A stretch of 64,000 bases of DNA from Nomia melanderi (GCF_051020985.1 NW_027475169.1:372001-436000), one strand, 5' to 3'. Positions 27,036-39,818 are shown, counted from the first letter of the stretch. The notes: a model not told the origin generated them from the sequence alone. Numbers and translations are program-made.

Positions 27036-28388
27036 TCGTCTCATGGGGCCGGACACTCAGGGTCAGGGTAAAATCCAATATATATCTGGTGATATCTCTG
27101 GTGCTATTACAGATAGCGCAATAAATCAAACTGCATTGTCTGTAGGAGGCCCTGGCGCACGAATCTGTGCAGCGGGAACGACCTCGGACCACCAGGGTCC
27201 GAGAAAATTACAGTCTCATGGGGCCGGACACTCAGGGTCAGGGGAAAATCCAATATATATCTGGTGATATCTCGGGTGCTATTAGAGATAGCGCAATAAA
27301 CCAAAGTGAATTATCTGAAGGAGGCCCTGGCGCATGAATCAGTGCAACGGGAACGACCTCGGACCACCAGGGGCCGAGTAAACCACAGTCTCATGGGGCC
27401 GGACACTCAGGGTCAGGGGAAAATCCAATATATATCTGGTGATATCTCGGGTGCTATTACAGATAGCGCAATAAATCAAAGTGCATTGTCTGTAGGAGGC
27501 CCTGGCGCACGAATCTGTGCAGCGGGAACGACCTCGGACCACCAGGGGCCGAGAAAGCCACCGTCTCATGGGGCCGGACACTCAGGGACAGTGAAAAATC
27601 CAATATATATCTGGTGATATCTCGGGTGCTATTACAGATAGCGCAATAAATCAAAGTGCATTGTCTGTAGGAGGCCCTGGCGCATGAATCTGTACAGCGG
27701 GAACGACCTCGGACCACCAGGGGCCGAGAAAACCACGCGTCTCATGGGGCCGGGCACTCAGGGTCAGTGAAAAATCCAATATATATCTGGTGATATCTCG
27801 TGTGCTATTACAGATAGCGCAATAAATCAAAGTGCATTGTCTGTAGGAGGCCCTGGCGCAAGAATCTGTGCAGCGGGAACGACCTCGGACCACCAGGGGC
27901 CGAGAAAACCACCGTCTCATGGGGCCGGACACTCAGGGTCAGTGAAAAATCCAATATATATCTGGTGATATCTCTGGTGCTAATACAGACAGCGCAATAA
28001 ATGAAAGTGCATTGTCTGTAGGAGGCCGTGGCGCATGAATCTGTGCAGCGGGAACGAACTCGGACCACCAGGGGCCGAGAAAACCACAGTCTCATGGGGC
28101 CGGACACTCAGGGTCAGTGAAAAATCCAATATATATCTGGTGATATCTCGGGTGCAATTACAGATAGCGCAATAATTCAAAGTGCATTGTCTGTAGGAGG
28201 ACCTGGCGCACGAATCTGTACAGCGGGAACGACCTAGGACCACCAGGGGCCGAGAAAACCACCGTCTCATGGGGCCGGACACTCAGGGTAAGGGAAAAAT
28301 CCAATATATATCTGGTGATATCTCGGGTGCAATTACAGATAGCGCAATAATTCAAAGTGCATTGTCTGTAGGTGGACCTGGCGCACGA
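27036..28388. repeat. Segment shared with 3,271-4,222, with the fifth MluI cassette
   Basis: From about 27,437 the sequence follows 3,271-4,222 at a constant offset of 24,166 bp, including CTCGTGTGCTATT, GGCGCAAGAATC, GAATCTGTACAGCGGG and GACCTAGGACC. The GAGTAAACC, GAAAGCC, CCACGCGTC cassette (ACGCGT at 27,735) is the fifth and last in the window. The match ends where the next HOR begins. Confidence 0.85.
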
Positions 28389-30315
28389 ATCTGTGCAGCG
28401 GGAACGACCTCGGACCACCAGGGGCCGAGACAACCACCGTCTCATGGGGCCGGACACTCATGGTCAGGGTAAAATCCAATATATATCGGGTGATATCTCG
28501 GGTGCTATTATATAGCGCACTAAATCAAAGTGTATTGTCTGTAGGAGGCCCTGGCTCAGGAATCTGTGCAACGGGAACGACCTCGGACCACCAGGGGCCG
28601 AGAAGACCACCGTCTCATGGGGCCGGCCACTCAGCGTCAGGGGATAATCCAGTATATATCTGGTGATATCTCGGGTGCTATTAGAGATAGCGCAATAAGC
28701 CAAAGGGAATTATCTGCAGGAGGCCCTGGCGCACGAATCTGTGCAGCGGGAACGACCTCGGACCACCAGGGGCCGAGAAAACCACCGTCTCATGGGGCCG
28801 GACACTCAGGGTCAGTGAAAAATCCAATATATATCTGGTGATATCTCGGGTGCTATTACAGATAGCGCAATAAATGAAAGTGCATTGTCTGTAGGAGGCC
28901 GTGGCGCATGAATCTGTGCAGCGGGAACGACCTCGGACCACCAGGGGCCGTTAGAAAACCACAGTCTCATGGGGCCGGACACTCAGGGTCAGTGAAAAAT
29001 CCAATATATATCTGGTGATATCTCGGGTGCAATTACAGATAGCGCAATAATTCAAAGTGCATTGTCTGTAGGAGGACCTGGCGCACGAATCTGTGCAGCG
29101 GGGACGACCTCGGACCACCAGGGGCCGAGAAAACCACCGTCTCATGGGGCCGGACACTCAGGGTCAGTGAAAAATCCAATATATATCTGGTGATATCTCG
29201 GGTGCTATTACAGATAGCGCAATAAATCAAAGTGCATTGTCTGTAGGAGGCCCTGGCGCACGAATCTGTGCAGCGGGAACGACCTCGGACCACCACGGGC
29301 CGAGAAAACCACCGTCTCATGGGGCCGGACACTCAGGGTCAGTGAAAAATCCAATATATATCTGGTGATATCTCGCGTGCTATTACAGATAGCGCAATAA
29401 ATCAAAGTGCATTGTCTGTAGGAGGCCCTGGCGCATGAATCTGTGCAGAGGGAACGACCTCGGAGCACCATCGGCAGAGAAAACCACAGTCTCATGGGGT
29501 CGGACACTCAGGGTCAGGGAAAAATCCAATATATATCTGGTGATATCTCGGGTGCTATTACAGATAGCGCAATAAATGAAAGTGCATTGTCTGTAGGAGG
29601 CCGTGGCGCATGAATCTGTGCAGCGGGAACGACCTCGGACCACCAGGGGCCGTTAGAAAACCACAGTCTCATGGGGCCGGACACTCAGGGTCAGTGAAAA
29701 ATCCAATATATATCTGGTGATATCTCGGGTGCAATTACAGATAGCGCAATAATTCAAAGTGCATTGTCTGTAGGAGGACCTGGCGCACGAATCTGTGCAG
29801 CGGGAACGACCTCGGACCACCAGGGGCCGAGAAAACCACAGTCTCATGGGGCCGGACACTCAGGGTCAGTGAAAAATCCAATATATATCTGGTGATATCT
29901 CGGGTGCAATTACAGATAGCGCAATAATTCAAAGTGCATTGTCTGTAGGAGGACCTGGCGCACGAATCTGTACAGCGGGAACGACCTAGGACCACCAGGG
30001 GCCGAGAAAACCACCGTCTCATGGGGCCGGACACTCAGGGTAAGGGAAAAATCCAATATATATCTGGTGATATCTCGGGTGCAATTACAGATAGCGCAAT
30101 AATTCAAAGTGCATTGTCTGTAGGTGGACCTGGCGCACGAATCTGTGCAGCGGGAACGACCTCGGACCACCAGGGGCCGAGAAAACCACCGTCTCATGGG
30201 GCCGGACACTCAGGGTCAGTGAAAAATCCAATATATATCTGGTGATATCTCGGGTGCTAATACAGATAGCGCAATAAATGAAAGTGCATTGTCTGTAGGA
30301 GGCCGTGGCGCATGA
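28389..30315. repeat. 1,927-bp HOR (11 monomers), copy A
   Basis: Eleven monomers starting in GACAACCACCGTC. Its first unit has a 2-bp deletion (TGCTATTATATAGCGC for TGCTATTACATATAGCGC), found only here and at the same place in copy B. Two GCCGTTAG units near 28,948 and 29,650 each add 2 bp. Other markers are CACTCAGCGTCAG and GCGGGGACGACC. The left flank differs between copies (GGTGGACCTGG here, GGAGGCCGTGG before copy B), which defines the start. Confidence 0.92.
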
Positions 30316-31765
30316 ATCTGTGCAGCGGGAACGACCTCGGACCACCAGGGGCCGAGACAACCACCGTCTCATGGGGCCGGACACTCATGGTCAGGGTAAA
30401 ATCCAATATATATCGGGTGATATCTCGGGTACTATTATATAGCGCACTAAATCAAAGTGTATTGTCTGTAGGAGGCCCTGGCTCAGGAATCTGTGCAACG
30501 GGAACGACCTCGGACCACCAGGGGCCGAGAAGACCACCGTCTCATGGGGCCGGCCACTCAGCGTCAGGGGAAAATCCAGTATATATCTGGTGATATCTCG
30601 GGTGCTATTAGAGATAGCGCAATAAGCCAAAGGGAATTATCTGCAGGAGGCCCTGGCGCACGAATCTGTGCAGCGGGAACGACCTCGGACCACCAGGGGC
30701 CGAGAAAACCACCGTCTCATGGGGCCGGACACTCAGGGTCAGTGAAAAATCCAATATATATCTGGTGATATCTCGGGTGCTATTACAGATAGCGCAATAA
30801 ATGAAAGTGCATTGTCTGTAGGAGGCCGTGGCGCATGAATCTGTGCAGCGGGAACGACCTCGGACCACCAGGGGCCGTTAGAAAACCACAGTCTCATGGG
30901 GCCGGACACTCAGGGTCAGTGAAAAATCCAATATATATCTGGTGATATCTCGGGTGCAATTACAGATAGCGCAATGATTCAAAGTGCATTGTCTGTAGGA
31001 GGACCTGGCGCACGAATCTGTGCAGCGGGGACGACCTCGGACCACCAGGGGCCGAGAAAACCACCGTCTCATGGGGCCGGACACTCAGGGTCAGTGAAAA
31101 ATCCAATATATATCTGGTGATATCTCGGGTGCTATTACAGATAGCGCAATAAATCAAAGTGCATTGTCTGTAGGAGGCCCTGGCGCACGAATCTGTGCAG
31201 CGGGAACGACCTCGGACCACCACGGGCCGAGAAAACCACCGTCTCATGGGGCCGGACACTCAGGGTCAGTGAAAAATCCAATATATATCTGGTGATATCT
31301 CGGGTGCTATTACAGATAGCGCAATAAATCAAAGTGCATTGTCTGTATGAGGCCCTGGCGCATGAATCTGTGCAGAGGGAACGACCTCGGAGCACCATCG
31401 GCAGAGAAAACCACAGTCTCATGGGGTCGGACACTCAGGGTCAGGGAAAAATCCAATATATATCTGGTGATATCTCGGGTGCTCTTACAGATAGCGCAAT
31501 AAATGAAAGTGCATTGTCTGTAGGAGGCCGTGGCGCATGAATCTGTGCAGCGGGAACGACCTCGGACCACCAGGGGCCGTTAGAAAACCACAGTCTCATG
31601 GGGCCGGACACTCAGGGTCAGTGAAAAATCCAATATATATCTGGTGATATCTCGGGTGCAATTACAGATAGCGCAATAATTCAAAGTGCATTGTCTGTAG
31701 GAGGACCTGGCGCACGAATCTGTGCAGCGGGAACGACCTCGGACCACCAGGGGCCGAGAAAACCA
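30316..31765. repeat. 1,927-bp HOR, copy B (about 1,450 bp retained)
   Basis: Follows copy A directly and keeps its first eight monomers or so, including the private TGCTATTATATAGC-type deletion (here TACTATTATATAGC), CACTCAGCGTCAG, GCGGGGACG and two GCCGTTAG units. It stops matching near 31,765, where copy A has CCACAGTCTC and this copy has CCACCGTCTC. Its right part is shared with the 1,579-bp HOR, so the two higher-order periods interlock. Confidence 0.9.
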
Positions 31766-32470
31766 CCGTCTCATGGGGCCGGACACTCAGGGTCAGTGAA
31801 AAATCCAATATATATCTGGTGATATCTCGGGTGCTATTACAGATAGCGCAATAAATCAAAGTGCATTGTCTGTAGGAGGCCCTGGCGCACGAATCTGTGC
31901 AGCGGGAAAGACCTCGGACCACCAGGGGCCGAGAAAACCACCGCCTCATGGGGCCGGACACTCAGGGTCAGGGGAAAATCCAATATATATCTGGAGATAT
32001 CTCGGGTGCTATTAGAGATAGCGCAATAAATCAAAGTGCATTGTCTGTAGGAGGCCCTGGCGAATGAATCTGTGCAGCGGGAACGACCTCGGACCAACAT
32101 CGGCAGAGAAAACCACAGTCTCATGGGGTCGGACACTCAGGGTCAGGGAAAAATCCAATATATATCTGGTGATATCTCGGGTACTATTAGAGATAGCGCA
32201 ATAAATGAAAGTGCATTGTCTGTTGGAGGCCGTGGCGCATGAATCTGTGCAGCGGGAACGACCTCGGACCACCAGGGGCCGTTAGAAAACCACAGTCTCA
32301 TGGGGCCGGACACTCAGGGTCAGTGAAAAATCCAATATATATCTGGTGATATCTCGGGTGCAATTACAGATAGCGCAATAATTCAAAGTGCATTCTCTGT
32401 AGGAGGACCTGGCGCACGAATCTGTGCAGCGGGGACGACCTCGGACCACCAGGGGCCGAGAAAACCACCG
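30892..32470. repeat. 1,579-bp HOR (9 monomers), copy A
   Basis: Nine monomers with two +2 GCCGTTAG units (near 31,577 and 32,279), giving 9 x 175 + 4. The next 1,579 bp repeat it. Private markers are CTGTATGAGGCC, GGGAAAGACC, GGAGATATCTC, CTGTTGGAGGCC and GCATTCTCTGTAG. Single-base differences from copy B include CAATGATTC for CAATAATTC, GTGCTCTTAC for GTGCTATTAC, and CCGCCTCATGG for CCGTCTCATGG. Confidence 0.92.
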
Positions 32471-34049
32471 TCTCATGGGGCCGGACACTCAGGGTCAGTG
32501 AAAAATCCAATATATATCTGGTGATATCTCGGGTGCAATTACAGATAGCGCAATAATTCAAAGTGCATTGTCTGTAGGAGGACCTGGCGCACGAATCTGT
32601 GCAGCGGGGACGACCTCGGACCACCAGGGGCCGAGAAAACCACCGTCTCATGGGGCCGGACACTCAGGGTCAGTGAAAAATCCAATATATATCTGGTGAT
32701 ATCTCGGGTGCTATTACAGATAGCGCAATAAATCAAAGTGCATTGTCTGTAGGAGGCCCTGGCGCACGAATCTGTGCAGCGGGAACGACCTCGGACCACC
32801 ACGGGCCGAGAAAACCACCGTCTCATGGGGCCGGACACTCAGGGTCAGTGAAAAATCCAATATATATCTGGTGATATCTCGGGTGCTATTACAGATAGCG
32901 CAATAAATCAAAGTGCATTGTCTGTATGAGGCCCTGGCGCATGAATCTGTGCAGAGGGAACGACCTCGGAGCACCATCGGCAGAGAAAACCACAGTCTCA
33001 TGGGGTCGGACACTCAGGGTCAGGGAAAAATCCAATATATATCTGGTGATATCTCGGGTGCTATTACAGATAGCGCAATAAATGAAAGTGCATTGTCTGT
33101 AGGAGGCCGTGGCGCATGAATCTGTGCAGCGGGAACGACCTCGGACCACCAGGGGCCGTTAGAAAACCACAGTCTCATGGGGCCGGACACTCAGGGTCAG
33201 TGAAAAATCCAATATATATCTGGTGATATCTCGGGTGCAATTACAGATAGCGCAATAATTCAAAGTGCATTGTCTGTAGGAGGACCTGGCGCACGAATCT
33301 GTGCAGCGGGAACGACCTCGGACCACCAGGGGCCGAGAAAACCACCGTCTCATGGGGCCGGACACTCAGGGTCAGTGAAAAATCCAATATATATCTGGTG
33401 ATATCTCGGGTGCTATTACAGATAGCGCAATAAATCAAAGTGCATTGTCTGTAGGAGGCCCTGGCGCACGAATCTGTGCAGCGGGAAAGACCTCGGACCA
33501 CCAGGGGCCGAGAAAACCACCGTCTCATGGGGCCGGACACTCAGGGTCAGGGGAAAATCCAATATATATCTGGAGATATCTCGGGTGCTATTAGAGATAG
33601 CGCAATAAATCAAAGTGCATTGTCTGTAGGAGGCCCTGGCGAATGAATCTGTGCAGCGGGAACGACCTCGGACCAACATCGGCAGAGAAAACCACAGTCT
33701 CATGGGGTCGGACACTCAGGGTCAGGGAAAAATCCAATATATATCTGGTGATATCTCGGGTACTATTAGAGATAGCGCAATAAATGAAAGTGCATTGTCT
33801 GTTGGAGGCCGTGGCGCATGAATCTGTGCAGCGGGAACGACCTCGGACCACCAGGGGCCGTTAGAAAACCACAGTCTCATGGGGCCGGACACTCAGGGTC
33901 AGTGAAAAATCCAATATATATCTTGTGATATCTCGGGTGCAATTACAGATAGCGCAATAATTCAAAGTGCATTCTCTGTAGGAGGACCTGGCGCACGAAT
34001 CTGTGCAGCGGGGACGACCTCGGACCACCAGGGGCCGAGAAAACCACCG
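32471..34049. repeat. 1,579-bp HOR (9 monomers), copy B
   Basis: Second copy, adjacent to copy A; homology runs about 65 bp further, to near 34,114. A private change is ATATATCTTGTGATATC near 33,920. After it, a third partial copy lacking one unit continues at an offset of 1,404 bp (32,714 onward matches 34,118 onward), so three out-of-register events can be read here. Confidence 0.92.
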
Positions 34050-35130
34050 TCTCATGGGGCCGGACACTCAGGGTCAGTGAAAAATCCAATATATATCTGG
34101 TGATATCTCGGGTGCTATTACAGATAGCGCAATAAATCAAAGTGCATTGTCTGTAGGAGGCCCTGGCGCACGAATCTGTGCAGCGGGAACGACCTCGGAC
34201 CACCACGGGCCGAGAAAACCACCGTCTCATGGGGCCGGACACTCAGGGTCAGTGAAAAATCCAATATATATCTGGTGATATCTCGGGTGCTATTACAGAT
34301 AGCGCAATAAATCAAAGTGCATTGTCTGTAGGAGGCCCTGGCGCATGAAGCTATGCAGAGGGAACGACCTCGGAGCACCATCGGCAGAGAAAACCACAGT
34401 CTCATGGGGTCGGACACTCAGGGTCAGGGAAAAATCCAATATATATCTGGTGATATCTCGGGTGCTATTAGAGATAGCGCAATATATCAAAGTGCATTGT
34501 CTGTAGGAGGCCCTGGCGAATGAATCTGTGCAGCGGGAACGACCTCGGACCAACATCGGCAGAGAAAACCACAGTCTCATGGGGTCGGACACTCAGGGTC
34601 AGGGAAAAATCCAATATATATCTGGTGATATCTCGGGTACTATTAGAGATAGCGCAGTAAACCAAAGTGAATTATCTGCAGGAGGCACTGGCGCATGAAT
34701 CTGTGCAGCGGGATCGTCCTCGGACCTCCAGGGGCCGAGACAACCATCGTCTCATGGGGCCGGACACTCAGGGTCAAGGTAAAATCCAATATCTTTCTGG
34801 TGATATCTCTGGTGCTATTACAGATAGCGCAATAAATCAAAGTGCATTGTCTGTAGGAGGCCCTGGCGCACGAATCTGTGCAGCGGGAACGACCTCGGAC
34901 CACCAGGGGCCGAGAAAACCACCGTCTCATGGGGCCGGACACTCAGGGTCAGTGAAAAATCCAATATATATCTGGTGATATCTCGGGTGCTATTACAGAT
35001 AGCGCAATAAACCAAAGTGAATTATCTGCAGGAGGCCCTGGCGCATGAATCTGCGCAGTGGGAACGACCTCGGACAACCAGGGGACGAGAAAACCACAGT
35101 CTCATGGGGCCGGACACTCAGGGTCAGGGG
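34050..35130. repeat. Transition segment
   Basis: Six monomers closing the GCCGTTAG-rich domain. It includes a CAATATATCAAAG unit near 34,483 and CAATATCTTTCTGG near 34,790, and then the GGGACGAG class near 35,085. From here to 45.0 kb every monomer appears to be exactly 175 bp, whereas to the left length variants are frequent. Confidence 0.8.
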
Positions 35131-36383
35131 AAAATCCAATATATATCTGGTGATATCTCTGGTGCTATTACAGATAGCGCAATAAATCAAAGTGCATTGT
35201 CTGTAGGAGGGCCTGGCGCATGAATCTGTGCAGCGGGAACGACCTCGGACCACCAGGGTCCGAGAAAATTACAGTCTCATGGGGCCGGACACTCAGGGTC
35301 AGGGGAAAATCCAATATATATCTGGTGATATCTCGGGTGCTATTAGAGATAGCGCAATAAACCAAAGTGAATTATCTGCAGGAGGCCCTGGCGCATGAAT
35401 CAGTGCAACGGGAACGACCTCGGACCACCAGGGGCCGAGTAAACCACAGTCTCATGGGGCCGGACACTCAGGGTCAGGGGAAAATCCAATATATATCTGG
35501 TGATATCTCGGGTGCTATTACAGATAGCGCAATAAATCAAAGTGCATTGTCTGTAGGAGGCCCTGGCGCACGAATCTGTGCAGCGGGAACGACCTCGGAC
35601 CACCAGGGGCCGAGAAAACCACCGTCTCATGGGGCCGTACACTCAGGGACAGTGAAAAATCCAATATATATCTGGTGATATCTCGGGTTCTAATACAGAT
35701 AGCGCAATAAATGAAAGTGCATTGTCTGTAGGAGGCCGTGGCGCATGAATCTGTGCAGCGGGAACGACCTCGGACCACTAGGGGCCGAGAAAACCACCGT
35801 CTCATGGAGCCGGACACTCGGGGTCAGTGAAAAATCCAATATATATCTGGTGATATCTCGGGTGCTATTACAGATAGCGCAATAAATCAAAGTGCATTGC
35901 CTCTAGGCGGCCCTGCCGGATGAATCTGTGCAGCAGGAACGCCCTCGGACCACCAGGGGCCGAGAAAACCACCGTCCCGAGGGGCAGGACACTCAGGGTC
36001 AGGTGAAAATCCAATATATATCTGGTGATATCTCGGGTGCTATTACAGTTAGCGCAATAAATCATAGTGCATTATCTGCAGGAGGCCCTGGCGCATGAAT
36101 CTGTGCAACGGGAACGACCTCGGACCACCAGGTGCCGAGAAAACCACAGTCTCATGGGGCCGGACACTCAGCGTCAGGGAAAAATCCAATATATATCTGG
36201 TGATATCTTGGGTGCTATTAGAGATAGCGCAATAAACCAAAGTGAATTATCTGCAGGAGGCCCTGGCGCATGAATCTGTGGAACGAGAACGACCTCGGAC
36301 CACCAGGGGCCGAGAAAACCACAGTCTCATGGGGCCGGACACTCGGGGTCAGGGAAAAATCCAATATATATCTGGTGATATCT
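35131..36383. repeat. Identical 1,253-bp duplication, copy A
   Basis: Seven monomers that reappear at 37,931-39,183, offset exactly 2,800 bp (16 monomers). Comparing the two line by line I found no mismatch, although the block carries many private variants: GGGCCGTACACTC, GGGTTCTAATAC, GACCACTAGGGG, CATGGAGCC, CTCTAGGCGGCCCTGCCGG, CCGTCCCGAGGGGC, ACAGTTAGCGC, AATCATAGTGC, CAGGTGCCGAG and GTGGAACGAGAACG. Edges: GGTCAGGGG against GGTCAGGGT at the left, and ATCTTGGG against ATCTCGGG at the right. Confidence 0.95.
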
Positions 36384-37930
36384 TGGGTGCTATTAGAGAT
36401 AGCGCAATAAACCAAAGTGAATTATCTGCAGCAGGCCCTGGCGCATGAATCTTTGCAGCGGGAACGACCTCAGACCACCAGGGGCCGAGAAAACGACCAT
36501 CTCATGGGGCCGGACACTCAGGGTCAGTGAAAAATCCAATATATATCTGGTGATGTCTCGGGTGTTATTAGAGATAGCGCAATAAACCAAAGTGAATTAT
36601 CTCCAGGAGGCCCAGGCGCATGAATCTGTGCAGCGGGAAGGACCTCGGACCACCAGGGGCCGATAAAACCACCGTCTCATGGGGCCGGACTCTCATGGTC
36701 AGGGAAAAATCCAATATATATCTGGTGATATCTCGGGTGCTATTACAGATAGCGCAATAAACCAAAGTGCATTGTCTGCAGGAAGCCCTGGCGCATGATT
36801 CTGTGCAGCGGCAACGACCTCGGACCGCCCGGGGCCGATAAAACCACCGTCTCATGGGGCCGGACTGTCAGGGTCAGTGAAAAATCCAATATATATCTGG
36901 TGATATCTCGGGTGCTATTACAGATAGCGCAATAAATCAAAGTGCATTGTCTGTAGGAGGCCCTGGCGCATGAATCTGTGCAGCGGCAACGACCTCGGAC
37001 CACCAGGGGCCGAGAAAACCACAGTCTCATAGGGCCGGACACTCAGGGTCAGTGAAAAATCCAATATATTTCTGGTGATGTCTCGGGTGTTATTAGAGAT
37101 GGCGCAATAAACCAAAGTGAATTATCTCCAGGAGGCCCTGGCGCATGAATCTGTGCAGCGGGAAGGACCTCGGACCACCAGGGGCCGATAAAACCACCGT
37201 CTCATGGGGCCGGACACTCAGGGTCAGGGAAAAATCCAATATATATCTGGTGATATCTCGGGTGCTATAACAGATAGCGCAATAAATCAAAGTGCATTGT
37301 CTGTAGGAGGCCCTCGCGCATGAATCTGTGCAGCGGGAACGACCTCGGACCACCAGGGGCCGAGAAAATTACAGATATTCGGAATCCGTCACCCAAGGTC
37401 ATGTAAAAATCCAGTATATATCTGGTGATATCTCGGGTGCTATTACAGATAGCGCAATAAACCAAAGTGAATTATCTGCAAGAGTCCCTGGCGCATGAAT
37501 CTGTGCAGCGGGAACGACCTCGGACCACCAGGGGCCGAGAAAATCACCGTCTCATGGGGCCGGACTCTCATGGTCAGGGAAAAATCCAATATATATCTGG
37601 TGATATCTCGGGTGCTATTACAGATAGCGCAATAAACCAAAGTGAATTATCTGCAGGAGGCCCTGGCGCATGAATCTGCGCAGTGGGAACGACCTCGGAC
37701 AACCAGGGGACGAGAAAACCACAGTCTCATGGGGCCGGACACTCAGGGTCAGGGGAAAATCCAATATATATCTGGAGATATCTCGGGTGCTATTAGAGAT
37801 AGCGCAATAAATCAAAGTGCATTGTCTGTAGGAGGCCCCGGCGCATGAATCTGTGCAGCGGGAACGTCCTCGGACCTCCAGGGGCCGAGACAACCACCGT
37901 CTCATGGGGCCGGACACTCAGGGTCAGGGT
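36384..37930. repeat. Segment between the identical duplicates
   Basis: About nine monomers, clearly more diverged than those left of 35 kb. Bases 36,541-37,089 match 42,141-42,689 at offset 5,600 with two differences (GACCGCCCGG against GACCGCCTGG, and CATAGGGCC against CATGGGGCC). This cassette includes GATGTCTCGGGTGTTATT (EcoRV site lost), TTATCTCCAGG, CCCAGGCGC and GGAAGCCCTGGCGCATGATTC. A block-substituted monomer is at 37,369. Confidence 0.85.
37369..37404 (+). repeat. Block-substituted monomer segment 1
   Basis: Monomer bases 62-97 are replaced by a same-length 36-bp sequence with TATTCGGAATCCGTCACCC at its core. Only about 18 of 36 bases agree with the consensus, while the flanks are near consensus. 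Confidence 0.85.
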
Positions 37931-39183
37931 AAAATCCAATATATATCTGGTGATATCTCTGGTGCTATTACAGATAGCGCAATAAATCAAAGTGCATTGT
38001 CTGTAGGAGGGCCTGGCGCATGAATCTGTGCAGCGGGAACGACCTCGGACCACCAGGGTCCGAGAAAATTACAGTCTCATGGGGCCGGACACTCAGGGTC
38101 AGGGGAAAATCCAATATATATCTGGTGATATCTCGGGTGCTATTAGAGATAGCGCAATAAACCAAAGTGAATTATCTGCAGGAGGCCCTGGCGCATGAAT
38201 CAGTGCAACGGGAACGACCTCGGACCACCAGGGGCCGAGTAAACCACAGTCTCATGGGGCCGGACACTCAGGGTCAGGGGAAAATCCAATATATATCTGG
38301 TGATATCTCGGGTGCTATTACAGATAGCGCAATAAATCAAAGTGCATTGTCTGTAGGAGGCCCTGGCGCACGAATCTGTGCAGCGGGAACGACCTCGGAC
38401 CACCAGGGGCCGAGAAAACCACCGTCTCATGGGGCCGTACACTCAGGGACAGTGAAAAATCCAATATATATCTGGTGATATCTCGGGTTCTAATACAGAT
38501 AGCGCAATAAATGAAAGTGCATTGTCTGTAGGAGGCCGTGGCGCATGAATCTGTGCAGCGGGAACGACCTCGGACCACTAGGGGCCGAGAAAACCACCGT
38601 CTCATGGAGCCGGACACTCGGGGTCAGTGAAAAATCCAATATATATCTGGTGATATCTCGGGTGCTATTACAGATAGCGCAATAAATCAAAGTGCATTGC
38701 CTCTAGGCGGCCCTGCCGGATGAATCTGTGCAGCAGGAACGCCCTCGGACCACCAGGGGCCGAGAAAACCACCGTCCCGAGGGGCAGGACACTCAGGGTC
38801 AGGTGAAAATCCAATATATATCTGGTGATATCTCGGGTGCTATTACAGTTAGCGCAATAAATCATAGTGCATTATCTGCAGGAGGCCCTGGCGCATGAAT
38901 CTGTGCAACGGGAACGACCTCGGACCACCAGGTGCCGAGAAAACCACAGTCTCATGGGGCCGGACACTCAGCGTCAGGGAAAAATCCAATATATATCTGG
39001 TGATATCTTGGGTGCTATTAGAGATAGCGCAATAAACCAAAGTGAATTATCTGCAGGAGGCCCTGGCGCATGAATCTGTGGAACGAGAACGACCTCGGAC
39101 CACCAGGGGCCGAGAAAACCACAGTCTCATGGGGCCGGACACTCGGGGTCAGGGAAAAATCCAATATATATCTGGTGATATCT
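37931..39183. repeat. Identical 1,253-bp duplication, copy B
   Basis: Second copy of 35,131-36,383 with no mismatch found. Its left flank is a GGTCAGGGTAAAATCC monomer, and its right flank switches to a CAATAATTCAAAG unit. Because its flanks differ from those of copy A, the pair looks like a real recent copy event, although an assembly duplication cannot be excluded from sequence alone. Confidence 0.95.
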
Positions 39184-39468
39184 CGGGTGCTATTAGAGAT
39201 AGCGCAATAATTCAAAGTGCATTGTCTGTAGGAGGACCTGGCGCATGAATCTGTGCAGCGGGAACGTCCTCGGACCACCAGGGGCCGAGAAAATGGCCGT
39301 CTCATGGGGCCGGACATTCAGGGCCAGGGAAAATCCCAATATATATCTGGTGATGTCTCGGGTGCTATTAGAGATAGCGGAATAAATCAAAGTGCATTGC
39401 CTGTACGAGGCACTGGCGAATGAATCTGTGCAGCAGGAACGACCTCGGACCACCAGGGGCCGAGAAAA

Positions 39469-39504
39469 TTACAGATATTCGGAATCCGTCACCCAAGATG
39501 ATGT
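39469..39504 (+). repeat. Block-substituted monomer segment 2
   Basis: The same 36-bp substitution, with CCAAGATGATGT at its right end in place of CCAAGGTCATGT, followed by AAAAATCCAGCGTATATC. It lies 2,100 bp from the first and 350 bp from the third. Confidence 0.84.
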
Positions 39505-39818
39505 AAAAATCCAGCGTATATCTGGTGATATCTCGGGTGCTATTACAGATAACGCAATAATCCAAAGTGCGTTGTCTGCAGGAGGCCCTCGCGCATGAAT
39601 CTGTGCAGCGGCAACGACCTCGGACAACCAGGGGCCGAGAAAATCACCGTCTCATGGGGCCGGACACTCAGGGTCAGGGAAAAATCCAATATATATCTGG
39701 TGATATCTCGGGTGCTATAACAGATAGCGCAATAAATCAAAGTGCATTGTCTGTAGGAGGCCCTCGCGCATGAATCTGTGCAGCGGGAACGACCTCGGAC
39801 CACCAGGGGCCGAGAAAA

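Noticed and set aside
35131..39183. Certain biological duplication
   Set aside because: Perfect identity could also come from assembly of similar reads; the call is kept as a sequence observation only.
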